Assembly: GCF_028640845.1 (NCBI RefSeq)
Contig: NC_080540.1
Coordinates: 230,748,794-230,812,793, forward strand
Length of the DNA stretch: 64,000 nucleotides
DNA from: Ahaetulla prasina
Taxonomy: Eukaryota > Chordata > Lepidosauria > Squamata > Colubridae
Direction of reading: 5' to 3'
In this document: positions 25,246-37,200 of the stretch, one piece after another
Layout of the letters: every line of letters begins with the position of its first letter
How positions within the stretch are numbered: position 1 is the stretch's first letter
Translations under genes and position numbers: made by a program
Notes under the pieces: generated by a model
Database searches by the model: none
What the model was told of the DNA's origin: nothing
Seen by the model: the letters and a program-made list of their open reading frames with translations, nothing else

Positions 25246-28200
25246 CTTCTAAAGTCGATTGGCACAATGCTAAGCAAACACAGCAGTGGGTCAAGGGTGG
25301 AGGGCTAGGAACCTGGCAGGTGAAAGGTTGAGCGACATGAAAGGCAAAGACCACGATTGTTTTAAGAAAGAAGCTTTAGCAGGAGGGGGATGGAGGGTGT
25401 TTTAAGTTTTGGCAAACAGCCAGGCCAACTGTATTGGAGAAGGTCACACAACTGGCCTTAACATTTTAGCTGCTGTCTTTTCCTCACACTTGGGTTTAAT
25501 GATATTAGAGATCCTTATTGCCCTGCCAAAAAAAAAAAAAAAAGAGCCACCCCAACGTCTATGAAAATTAACCTTCTCTGCCAAGAGACACTGTGCAGGG
25601 TATTTTCACTATTGGTGTGCATACAGGCTTAGATTTGTGTTGGGTTCTTAGTGCTTAGAGCACTGACCTTCAGAGGCACCCTGGTCCCTTGGAAGCTAAA
25701 GGAGGACTCATTTTCATGCTTGCAGTTGTATTGTCAATTTCTGTGAGACAATGTTGTTGAAGTAACTCACTCACTCATTCATTCATTCATTCATTCATTC
25801 CTTGTGTGTCCAATCACACTTAGCCAATAAAAATTCTATTCTATTCTATTCTATTCATTCATTCATTCATTTTATTTTGTCAAATACATATTAAATAATT
25901 ATATAAATATAAGCATGAATTGAATACATAAAAGGAATACAACTAAAGGGAACATTAGGACAGGGACGGTAGGCACGCTGGTGCTCTTATGCACGCCTTA
26001 CAGACCTCTTAGGAATGGGGTGAGGTCAATACTAGATAGTCTTTGGTTAAGGCTTTGGGGATTTTGGGAAGAGACCAGAGTCAGGTAGCACATTCCAGGC
26101 ATTAACAACTCTGTTACTGAAGTCACATTTTCTGCAATCTAGATTGGAGAGGTTCACTTTAAGTTTGAATCTATTGTGTTCTCGTGTATTGTTGTGGTTG
26201 AAGCTGAAGTAGTCATTGATAGGAAGTACATTGTAGCAGATAATTTTATGAGCTATGCTCAGGTCATACCAAAGGTGGCGTAGTTCTAAATTTTCTAAAG
26301 CTGGGAATCCTCCTTCCCCCTTTTGCACTTTTATTGTTTTTCGTTCAAATAAATATTCATGTTATTTTACTTGGCTCTATCTTTATTTTTTACATTGACC
26401 AGTAGCTGCCTCATTTCCCACCCTCGGCTTATACTCGAGTCAATAGTTTTTCCCAGTTTTTGTGGTAAAATTAGGTGCCTCGGCTTATATTCGGATCGGC
26501 TTATACTCGAGTATATACGGTAATAAAGTCATGGTGCCTACGAAAAACTATCCTATCTATGAGGACCCAGATTGTTGGGGGGGCAATAAGTTGACTTTGT
26601 AAATATACAAATGGAATGAGACTATTGCCTTATACACTGTAAGCCGCCCTGAGTCTTCGGAGAAGGGCGGGGTATAAATGTAAACAAAAAAAAAAAAAAA
26701 AAAACTATCCTTGCCTACCACCACAAAATCAACCAGACAACAAGTTGAAGCACACATCCAGGCTATGAAATACTTACCGGTTTCTAGGCAATGTGCGTGT
26801 TCTATTGTTTATCCCTCCAGTCCCCCAATATTTGTTCTGGCCTCCTAAATAGCCATAATTCTTGCTTTCACCAACAAACAAAGAGTTTGAGACTTCCTGG
26901 CTGGATCCTTCGTCACTCGGAAAGCTTCCGTCACTATCAAAACCAAAACCAAAGACAGGTGACTTTTAGCAGATGAAAAAGATTTAATTCTAGCAAGGCT
27001 GGTGCCACATTTAATAAAAGAAATGACCATCATTATGTGTTCTTGCATGATTTTGTCTTCGTGCTTCATCTCATCCATATGATGGCCTGATGAGAGAAAT
27101 AGGCTAGTAAATCTGTTGAAATTTAATTTTTTTGAAACCCACTATCTTGCAATACAGCTAGGAAATAAAAATAGAAAGTAAGAGGGTGTGCTACCCTGAC
27201 CTATTTAAGAGGAAAAATAAAATATAATAAATGAGTTTATATGTGTGTACACAGTCCAGTGGTCTCCAATAAATGGCCACCATTGAAAATAAAGCCAAAC
27301 AGTACTAACCTTGCAAATGTTAAGCCTATTCCATTGTCAGCAAATCTAGGATAGAGGAAAAAAAATTTGTTTTAGAAAGCAGCTTCTTTTGATTAGCATT
27401 AAAATAAATACATTTTCAAAATCTGGCTCAGAACTTGAGCCAGGCAAGGAGAAGATGCTGAATCAGAGCTTGGCAGCTGAACCCATTTTCCATAAATACA
27501 AGCGGCTGGTTCAAAGCAAACTTAAAAAGATAACAGCAAAAAAATATGTTTGTATATTTTTAAGCATACTAATCCAGTATGTTTCTGCTACCTTCCAAGA
27601 ACATAACATGACTAGATTTAATGAATGTAGTCAGCTCTGCCAGCCCTGTTCAAAATTATTTACTTTAGCAACATGCTCACATTTGCTCTGGAGGACTCAC
27701 CCTGAGTTCTGAATGATGATGTCTCCACCTCTGACCCAAGCACCATGGTCATTGTTTTTATAAGCTATTAGTCTTTCTATAAGAGCAGCAACTCGGGGCT
27801 TCTCAGGATTTGCATCTTGATGAGGCCGAAACCTTATAAATGAAAGACAGAATCGTATTGGCCTATAAGCAAATCTTCCTACATGTCCAAAATATTAAAA
27901 CTACTGGCTGACATAGAAGATTAGATCCAGTAATAAACATGTCCAAAGAAATAAAATAGAGAATCAAAGATTAGCTTTGGTTTGACCCAGAAACAGAGAC
28001 AGAAGATATTTGTGGCACCACAGTTGTTAAACTGCAAACTATCATGCTAGCTAAGTCTAACATGAGTTATCTGCCAATACCAGTCTACTTCCACCCTCTC
28101 ACTTAAAGAGTGTGCAATTTCTCATAATAAACTCCCACTGAAATTGAGAAAAAGAGTGAACTATAATATTTACATACTTTACACTCCTTATATTCTTTGT

Positions 28201-31200
28201 TTCCCTAATTTCTTCATAAGAAGGCAGGAAAGCCCTGAAGTTATGAGCAACCACCTATTTTGTAGACAAAGCTCAGTGGTCAGATTCAAATACCTCTAAT
28301 GCAATCCATAATATAGTATTCTATAGCATAATGTGGTATGTTGCAATGAAGTGGATAAAGCTCTTAACACTGTGGTCACCAGGACATCAAGTAACTTAGC
28401 AATTCAACAGAGAAAATGGGACAACAATCTGATTGGAATGGAATAATAGATCTATTCATAATAGCAGTCATTAATCAGAGATGCTGGAGAAAGCATTCAA
28501 GGAGATCAAGGAGGCAAGAATAAAAATGAAAACTGGAATATTGTATTATTTAACTAATAATGGGGATCAGCAGAAAAATAGTCAATATTTAGCTAATATC
28601 TGCAGAAAGAAAATCATAAAAGCTAACTTGTAAAAAGAACTTGGGCTCACATTCAAAATTTCAAGCAACAAAAAGGGCTTTTTCTCCATGTCATTACTTA
28701 TGTCATATTTCGAAAAGAATGCATTGCTTTGTAGCTACTGATACTGGCTTATAATAACAAGTTATGCAATACCTAGATGACTTCCCATTTTGCAAAGTAA
28801 TTTTAGTTGATCAATGGAATACAGTAGACATAGTATAAAAGTTTCCCATTATGTCCCTAATAAAAAAGATAGCAAGATGTGGAGTAGACAACATTACCGA
28901 CTGTTTAAAGATCCATTCTAGACGTCATATCATTCAACATATTCATAAGTAACTTGAATGACATGTGAAAAATATGACTTCTGGATGGCGCAATTATTTG
29001 ACAACAAATACTTTACACAACAGCATTAAGATTCAAGAGCATCTTCATATTTGGAACAATAAGCAGAGGCAGCAATCTTTCAAGAGGAGCATATGAAAAC
29101 TCCTTTATTTGGATAGAAAAGCCAGTGGCATAAATATTACATAAGATAGGGATATCATCCAAACAGTAGACCCTGAAAAAAGGAGCTAGTTGGCTTGATA
29201 AGTTACTAATTGAACAGTGTAATGCAGCTGCTAAAAAAAGCAAATGCAATCCTAGGTTTTTATCAATAATAGTGTCAAGATCAAGGGAAGTCATTCTGTG
29301 TTAGCCAGATTTAAGTTATGATACTGCATTTTAGGAAGGCACTGATAAACTGGAGTAACTGGAGAGCAACAACCAAGAATATAAAAGACAAACATAAAAG
29401 AAAATTTTATTCAGGAACAGTCGGAGATAGTATTGTAATCTTGAGTAGAGAGAGCTTCAGGGATAATATTGTTATCTCCAATTACTTGAAGGGCAGTCAT
29501 AAAGAAGATGGAAAAGAAGTAATTGTAGCTGTTCCAGAAGAAACTTGTGCTTAAATTACAAATGTGGACATCGGGGAACACCCCATCTCCCCATATTAAG
29601 AACCGTTCAACAATGAAACAGGCTGTTTTGGGAGATGGTCGATTCTATTCTAGAGGTATTTAAACTGAAGGTGGCTGGCCATTTGTCAGGGCTCTATAGT
29701 AGAGGTAGTCCTTGACTTACAACAGTTCATTTAGTGACTGTCCAAAGTTACAATGGCACTAAAAAAGAGACCTATGACCATTTTTCACACTTGCGACTGT
29801 TGCAGCATCCCCATGGTCAGATGATCAAAATTCACAGGCTTGGAACTAGTACATATTTATAACCGTTGCAGTGACCCAGGGTTACGTGTTCCCATCTTGT
29901 GACCTTCTGACAAGCAAAGTCAAGGGGGAAGCCAGATTCACTTAACAACCAGATTACTAATTTAATAAATGCAAAGATTCACTTAATAACGGTGGGAAGA
30001 AAAGTCATCAAATGTGGCAAACTCCCTTAACAAATGTTTCACTTAGCAACATAAATTTTGGGCTCAATTGTGGTCGTAACTCGAGGACTACCCGTAGTGG
30101 GATTCTACACTGTCCAGATGCAGAATCGTCATGGTCCATTCCAGTTCTTGCATTCTACGATTCTGTCGGAAAGTCTGCTAAGTGCTTTATGATATTAAAA
30201 TTCCGGGCAAGATTTTTTAGATGCAACCTTTAACCATTCTGCATCCTATCCTCAAATTTCATTTTACCTTGCATTATTGTCCAAAGACAGGTATTCTCTT
30301 TTATCTGCAGCACTTGCATTGGTGGTTTTTACTCCTTTATCAATGAATAAGCCAGCCTCAATAAAGAAAAAACAACAAATTAATCTTTTCCACAACTGAA
30401 AATCTGTGGATATTGTTGCAAATATTAGTGATATCCTCTAACAAGGGATAACGAGGTTTTCCAAGTACTTGAGACTCCTTCATATTAAAATACAGTAAAA
30501 CACTCTTATATTCCACAATGGTCACTAAATATTTCAGAAACACACTTTGTGAAAGAGTCAAGAGGCAGATTATGGATCCTCTTTTTGAGCTGAACACATG
30601 ACTTGTATAATATCTGAAAGTTAGATCATTCCATCCCCTCCCAAAACCAGATAATTGGCATAGTTACATAGTACACTCAACATATCTGAATTGACCAGCA
30701 TCTTAGTGATACAACTTTTCAGCAACTAATCTGTTCTTTTTAATACAAACAAAAGGAAAATGCCTACAAAGTAGTTTCAAATTACTGTAAATCATTTTTT
30801 GGGCGCTTGAGAAGAATATCACATGCCAGTTTATTAACTTCTAATTAAGATGTCTTTTTTTCAAAGAAAAAGAGCTTATAAATACCTTCACTGAAAGGAT
30901 GTAAACAGACATATATTCCCATGAGGGAAGGAGTAGGGGCAAGGAGGACATCCTGTTTTTTCAATCATTTGAAAATGTTAGGGCAACTATGGATTGTTCC
31001 TTCATATCCTGATACAGAATACACATTGCAATATTTATTCAGGAACCAGTTTCACTGCAATCAGTGGGAATTACTTTTAAATAGGGATATATAACTTTTA
31101 TTATGTTCATCGAAACCAGTGGCAAATAGTTCAGGAAGGAAGGAAGGAAGGCATACTTACAAATGTGTATACATAATGAGTTGTGGATTATAAAGGATAT

Positions 31201-34200
31201 GAGTAGTTTATTGTTTATTTTTTTTTTTAAAAAAGCCTCTCTCAAATTACTAAAAAAAACAACGTGACAAAGGCATAAAAAAACAAAGATACGACTGATA
31301 CTATTTTAAAATTAATCATTGTTTAAACTTACCAATATCTGACTTTGGGTTGATGTTAACAAAATGAGTTAAACTATGTAATCTGTGCATGTTTTAAAAC
31401 AGTATTCTGTATTTTATACAGGACCATTTATGCTGCAATTGCAATGTATATACAATAGTTTTAATAGTAATGGTTTTTATGGTGTTGGAAGAAAAACAAT
31501 CTCTTTGATTATAATATCTCAAAAAGATTAGCTAGGAATATGATGCACTTTCCATCATCTTATTCTCAAAAAGTCATTTATGAGTACAGTAAAGAAGAGA
31601 TTATTTCAGAAATATATTCTTAACTAAAATTCCAAACCAAGACAAAGAAGATGATTAGGAAAGATCATTGTGTGTATTTTTTCCTACATTAAAAATCTAA
31701 GTATGCTAACAAAAAATATGAAGCCTTTTTCTGTGGTGACTGTTGTTGGAAGACCCCCCAAAAGCTATCTAAGAAACTGGCTCAACCCAATGCGATTAGC
31801 CCGTCCCACCTACACCGGCAGAAGGGACATGCTGAGGACCCTTTCAGCACAGGAATTTCAGCTGGCGGGGTCCAGCTGCCATGGTTCCCTCTCTTTGAAA
31901 CATCTTGCCCAACCCAGGCCAGATCTATGTCCACCCTTTTGGCCTACTAAAAGGCCTTGAAGACATGGTTGTGCCAACTGGCCTCGGGTCCCAATGGGGC
32001 TGTGGCATTTTGAAGGTGGCTAATAAGAGTAGGTAACACCCCCACACACATACCTTCTCCCTGCGCACACTTTGCTCCCTCTCTCCATCCTGCTTAGTTT
32101 TATTTTAATTGAATTTAAGAACCTTATTTATTGTTTTAATGTTTTATACTGCATTTTATTTAATGTCTATAAGCTACCTAAAGTCGTCTTTGGAGAGATA
32201 ATAAATTAATAAAAAATAAAAATAAAACATTGCTGGATGTTGAAAAACAAGCTGTACAACAAATTAAGTTATAGATAAAGGCATTCCATTGTCAAAGCAT
32301 ATATCAGATAAGTACTCCTGGCCACCCAAAAAAATATGTAACCAAGTTTCAGTAAATACTAACCAAATGATTCTGTTTGGGGTTTTTTTGTGCCTTCTAA
32401 ATATTTTCAGTAAAATAATCAGATGAATTAATCTTAAAAGAAGTATGACTGCTTACAAGTGAAACCATGAAGTTGCAGTTAGTATTAATATATGTAACCT
32501 ACAGGTTTAATTATGCAATATAGATTACTTTATTCAAGCTCTCCTGAAGGATCAGAAGGAAAAAAAATTCTACAAAATGCTCCCTGTTGGCACACAATAC
32601 CATATCAGATGTGTATATAAAAATACTAAATCTTTGTAAAGATTTTAGCAGCATGTATACTTACATTTCTGTGTTATATAGTTGATTTTTTAAATAAACA
32701 TAATGAATATTTAAAAATGAACAAATGTATCAGTGTAATGAAACACAGAACGGTTTAAGGGTAATTATAATTCTAAGCATACTTATTACAAGCAAGTTAT
32801 AGTGAAACAGCAGGACTTCCCATATTAAACAATGCCTTTGGTTAAACTATATGATTTGTCTTGCATGAGTACAACCAGTTTTGTTTAATTTAGATCACAA
32901 TACATTCATAAACATATAAATCATTAACAGGTTCAGTTACCTTAAAATTGGAGTGGACTTTGTTGTTATAGAAAATTCCTAGTGGGGTAAGTTCAGCTTT
33001 TGTTTCAAGAAACAATCCATGGGAATCTCCTGTAGGAAATTTATGGAATATATACCATATTCCAGCATCCTAGAAATAAAAAATGAGCTTTAGGGATGTG
33101 CCATTCTATTTTGCTTTTGTTTTTCTTGTTAGATTTTTATCTCCAGGAGTTCAAGATAATGTACATAATATTGCCATTCCCTACATCCATATTGGGTCAG
33201 GAATTCTGGGAGTTGAAGTCTGCAAGTTGTAAAGTTGCCATAGTTGCCCACCCGATTCAAATATTTTTCTACCTTCATCATTAGAGTACTAAGCCATTTG
33301 GGACTCTTGATTTAACTTTGGGTAAGAAAACCAAAACATTCTGTGTTTTAAAACCAGAATTGCAGTTTGGCTCCACGAGGCTTATTGTCATTAACTGTAG
33401 TGGTTACTTGCCACGATAATCTAAATACTGGACTAGAGTTAACTGAGCACAGTTCTTCCCTTAAAAAGTTGAAAATTATATATTTTCTTTTTTTAAAAAA
33501 ACAACCAAATGGTATTCTACAGTGGCCAAAGAAAACATCAAGTTTTTCTCTATTGGGTAATTTTCTGGCTCTTAAGATAAAGCCTTCTTTGAATGGAGCG
33601 GAACTCACGGTGATTTTGTGGACATGTGCACAGTTTTCTTGGCTACATTACGGAAGTGGTTTGCCACTGACTCCTTCTGGGATGTTTATTTGACTTCCCA
33701 GGCTAGCCTAGAGTTGAAATTTCCTGGTAGTATTTTATCCAAGTACTAACTGGATCCGACTCTGCTTAGCTTTTCAAAATTAGACAAAGTTGGCTAGCTG
33801 CTACAAGACTATTAGCAATAGACTCTTTTGATTTTCTCTTCCTCAGGAAATTGAGTTCCAAAATTGCTTTCCTTCTCTGGCATAAGGCAAAAAAACAATT
33901 GTTCCTGTTGAGGTATTTCATAATCCAGAGCAGGTGTGGATGGGGTTTTTAACACCGCTGCCTTGCTTACATGCTGAGGGGAAAAAGTTGAAATTTTTCA
34001 ATAGATTAGCTACACAGAGTTGGCTACTAATGCAGTCTAATATTGAGGCAGGCTAGGACTATACTGGAGTGGGGGGTGCTTTTCTTCTCTCCATTTTTAA
34101 AATCAAAAGTCTATGGAAGACTTTGTTTTACTTTTTATTTTGACAAATGAATGGAATGTTTGATACAGTCTTAGAAGATTTTGGAAGGTCATAAAAAGAG

Positions 34201-37200
34201 CATTTAGTTCACTGATCTCTGTCCAACAATATACTACAGGGAGTCCTTGACTTATAACAGTTTGTTTGAAGTTACAACGGCACTGAAAAAAGTGATCCAT
34301 GACCATATTTCACACTTATGCATGTTGCAGCATCTCCATGGTCACATGACTTACATTTGGATGCTTGACAACTGACTCACATTTATGATGTTTGCAGGGT
34401 CCCAGAGTCATGTGAACACTTTTTGCAACCATGAGAGAAGCAAAGTCAATGGGGAAACCAGATTCACTTAACAGCATGTTACTAATTTAACCACTGCAGT
34501 GATTCCCTTGACAAACGTGGCAAGAAAATTCATAAAATGGGACAAAACTCACTTAACAAATTTCTCACTTGTCAACATAAATTTTGAGCGCAATTGTGGT
34601 CGTAAGTTGAGGACTACCTGTATACAATTCAAAATAATACAACTGAGAATAAAATTATACATAAAGTTCACTGTTTCTTACAAATAATAGCTTGTTCATG
34701 TTTCATCTATATTAATATAAATTAATGACAGGTCAAAAGTTTTAAAACAAATCAGTCCACTTTTTGATGATATTCAGGAAGTCTGAAGTATTTAACTAGT
34801 TTAATCCACATATATTGTGAATAATTTGAAGCCCTCAGTTTTAACTAAAACAATTGTTCTCTTTGGAAATAGAACATTTCAGTGTGTTGGCTGAACAATT
34901 CAATTGATATGAAAGACACACAGATATATATTTCTGCATATCAGGAAATGCTGATAAAAACTAATGTTCTACAAAATATATAATTAGTGATACAAACCCA
35001 GATTTTAACTTTTTTATATATCTAAGAAAGATTGCTCAGAGAATAAGGCAAGAATAGTTATAAATGATGGGTGTTACAGAGACAATAATCTTAAACTGAG
35101 GAACGAGACAGGGTTGCCCCTTATCACCAGTTTTATTTGCATTATTGATGGAGGTTTTGGCAAATGCAATTAGGGAAGATTCATTGATTGAAGGAATTGG
35201 TGTACATAAGAAAAGTAAAATAAATTTATTTGCAGATGATACATTATTAACATTTCAAATCCTGTAGTTACTATAGGGAAATATAGTGGATTATAAATAA
35301 ACTGGGAAAAATCAGAAATGATGTTATATAATCACAGTAAAGAAGAAGTGGATGTATTGAAAGGAAAATATAAATTAAAAATAGTAGATAGTATTAAATA
35401 TTTAGGTACTGACATCCCAAAAAATATTCAAGAGTTAAAGAAAATAAATTATGAAAAGTTAAAGAAAGATATAAAAGATAAAATAGATAAATATGGGAAA
35501 GTAAAATTATGATGATTTGGAAGAATTGCAATGATAAAAATGAAAGTTTTACCAAAAATTAATTTTTTGTTTTGGATGATCCAATTAAATTTTTGGATCA
35601 AGAATTAAAGCAAATATAGAGGTTGCTGGAGGTGTATTGTAGTGAAGGTAAGAGTGCAAGAATAAGTAAAGTATTATGGTATGAACCATTAAAAAAGGGT
35701 GGGCTGGGTCTTCCAAATGTTAGAAATTATTGGGTAGCTAATCAATTAAAAGGTGGTCCCAGATATTATAGCATTAACTAGAGATTTAATATGGAGGGAT
35801 ATAGACTTGAAAGAATTAAGGGAAATAGGTGATCCTATAGAAACATATAGGTTTATAAAAGTTGCTGATGATTCAAAATTCCTTTTTAAAAAAATTGATA
35901 GAACTATGGAATAAATGGATACAACGATTAATGCCAGGAATTTCTCCTATAACACCGGTGGTGGAAATGGAGATATTCCCTAAGATTGAAGTGAAAGAAT
36001 GGATTAGAAGCCTGACTACCAAACCTTAGGTAATAGCTAACACGTTCAGTCCGTAGCATAACCGAGTCGAAAAAGCTGGAGGGAAATAGGAGGAGGCGGG
36101 GACCACAAACAACAAATTAAAGACTCGGTCCAATCAGCAACGAGGAGAAGTTACCCAGATCTGACGGCCGTTTCCCCCGACTGGGAGAAGCATTGATATT
36201 TATATATCTGATTAAAAGAAAATCAGATATATAAATGGGAAGACTGGAAGAACAAGATAAAGAATATAACACAACTAAAGAACATTTTATCAGATATTAA
36301 ATTAAACTGGTTGAATTTAGTACAATTAAGAAATGGATAAAAATGGAAGAAAGATTCGAGGAGAAAGACAGTTAACAAAATTTGAAATGATTTTAAAAGA
36401 ATGTGAGGTGAATGAAGAATATATAGGTAAAGGAAGAATTGGGAAAATATATAGAATATTAACTGAATTAGAAGATCAGGCAAAAGGTTTAAAACTAATT
36501 TCGGAATCAGATTTAGGAAAAATACATGATGATTGGAAAAATATTTGGAACAGAAGAGCATGTAAGAATATGTCAGAGTTAAGGAAAATGGACATAAAGT
36601 AATATGGAGGTGGTACCTAACACTACGTAAATTAAATCAAATAGATGTTAAATATACAAATATTCCTTGGAGGTGCAAGAAAGAGGTTGGAACATATAAA
36701 TATATGTGATGGGATTGTGATAGTGCACAAAAAATATGGGACATGGTGTTTAGGAAAATTAGAGCACTTTTGAATGTAAATTTAAGATTTGCATTACTGT
36801 TCCTGGTGGAAATACAGGATATAAATAAAACAAAAAAGGAATTGATTGTAAATTTGATAATGGCAGCTAGATTAGTGATGGCTAAATATTGGGGATGAAA
36901 TTGGAATATTAAAAGAAATGAGTGATATAATGAAATTTGGAGTAGGGCAACAAATGATAAATTATATATATATAATTTAACAACAGAAATTAAATTTTAA
37001 AAATGGATGATTAAAGTAAACAATTATAATGAAATATGGGGGAATTTTATAAAAACAGTGTTGGTAGAAGGCAAAGGGAATAAACCTACTCAAGAATATT
37101 TGTTTTGGAGGAGATAAGGGCACAAATGGAATATATTGTATATCTTTTAGTCATTATAGAAGAAGAAATATAAGGAAAAAAATGATCTCCGGGGTGTGTG

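Larger units (their letters stand above)
23208..26520. mobile_element. CpG-rich, internally reduplicated, left-truncated DNA transposon between the exon copies
   Basis: The right end (CGGCTTATACTCGAGTATATACGG, to 26520) is the terminal repeat of the element seen whole at 51729-52107. The left end is missing: it begins inside the element at AACTTGGCGG, shared with the reverse complement of about 51945-51962. The interior holds direct repeats (23226-23437 vs 23562-23776; 23777-24235 vs 24953-25555), an inverted repeat (24224-24343), a Snake1 LINE tail and a reverse CR1 piece. Confidence 0.75.
26521..27437. repeat. tandem duplication, copy 2 (with SINE insertion)
   Basis: Same 760 bp as 22448-23207 plus a 157-bp insertion (SINE and target-site duplication). 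The offset is 4230 from 26711 onward and 4073 before the SINE. The right border CTCAGAACTTG continues into normal intron (AGCCAGGCAAGG), unlike copy 1. Confidence 0.97.

Noticed and set aside
24643..25308. 221-residue plus-strand ORF in the CpG-rich region
   Set aside because: It runs through (GA)n, (CT)n and (CA)n tracts and through duplicated transposon sequence. No domain-like sequence; open because of GC content.
36333..36602. 89-residue ORF as a small host gene
   Set aside because: Lys/Ile/Glu-rich frame within the L1 remnant, consistent with broken ORF2.
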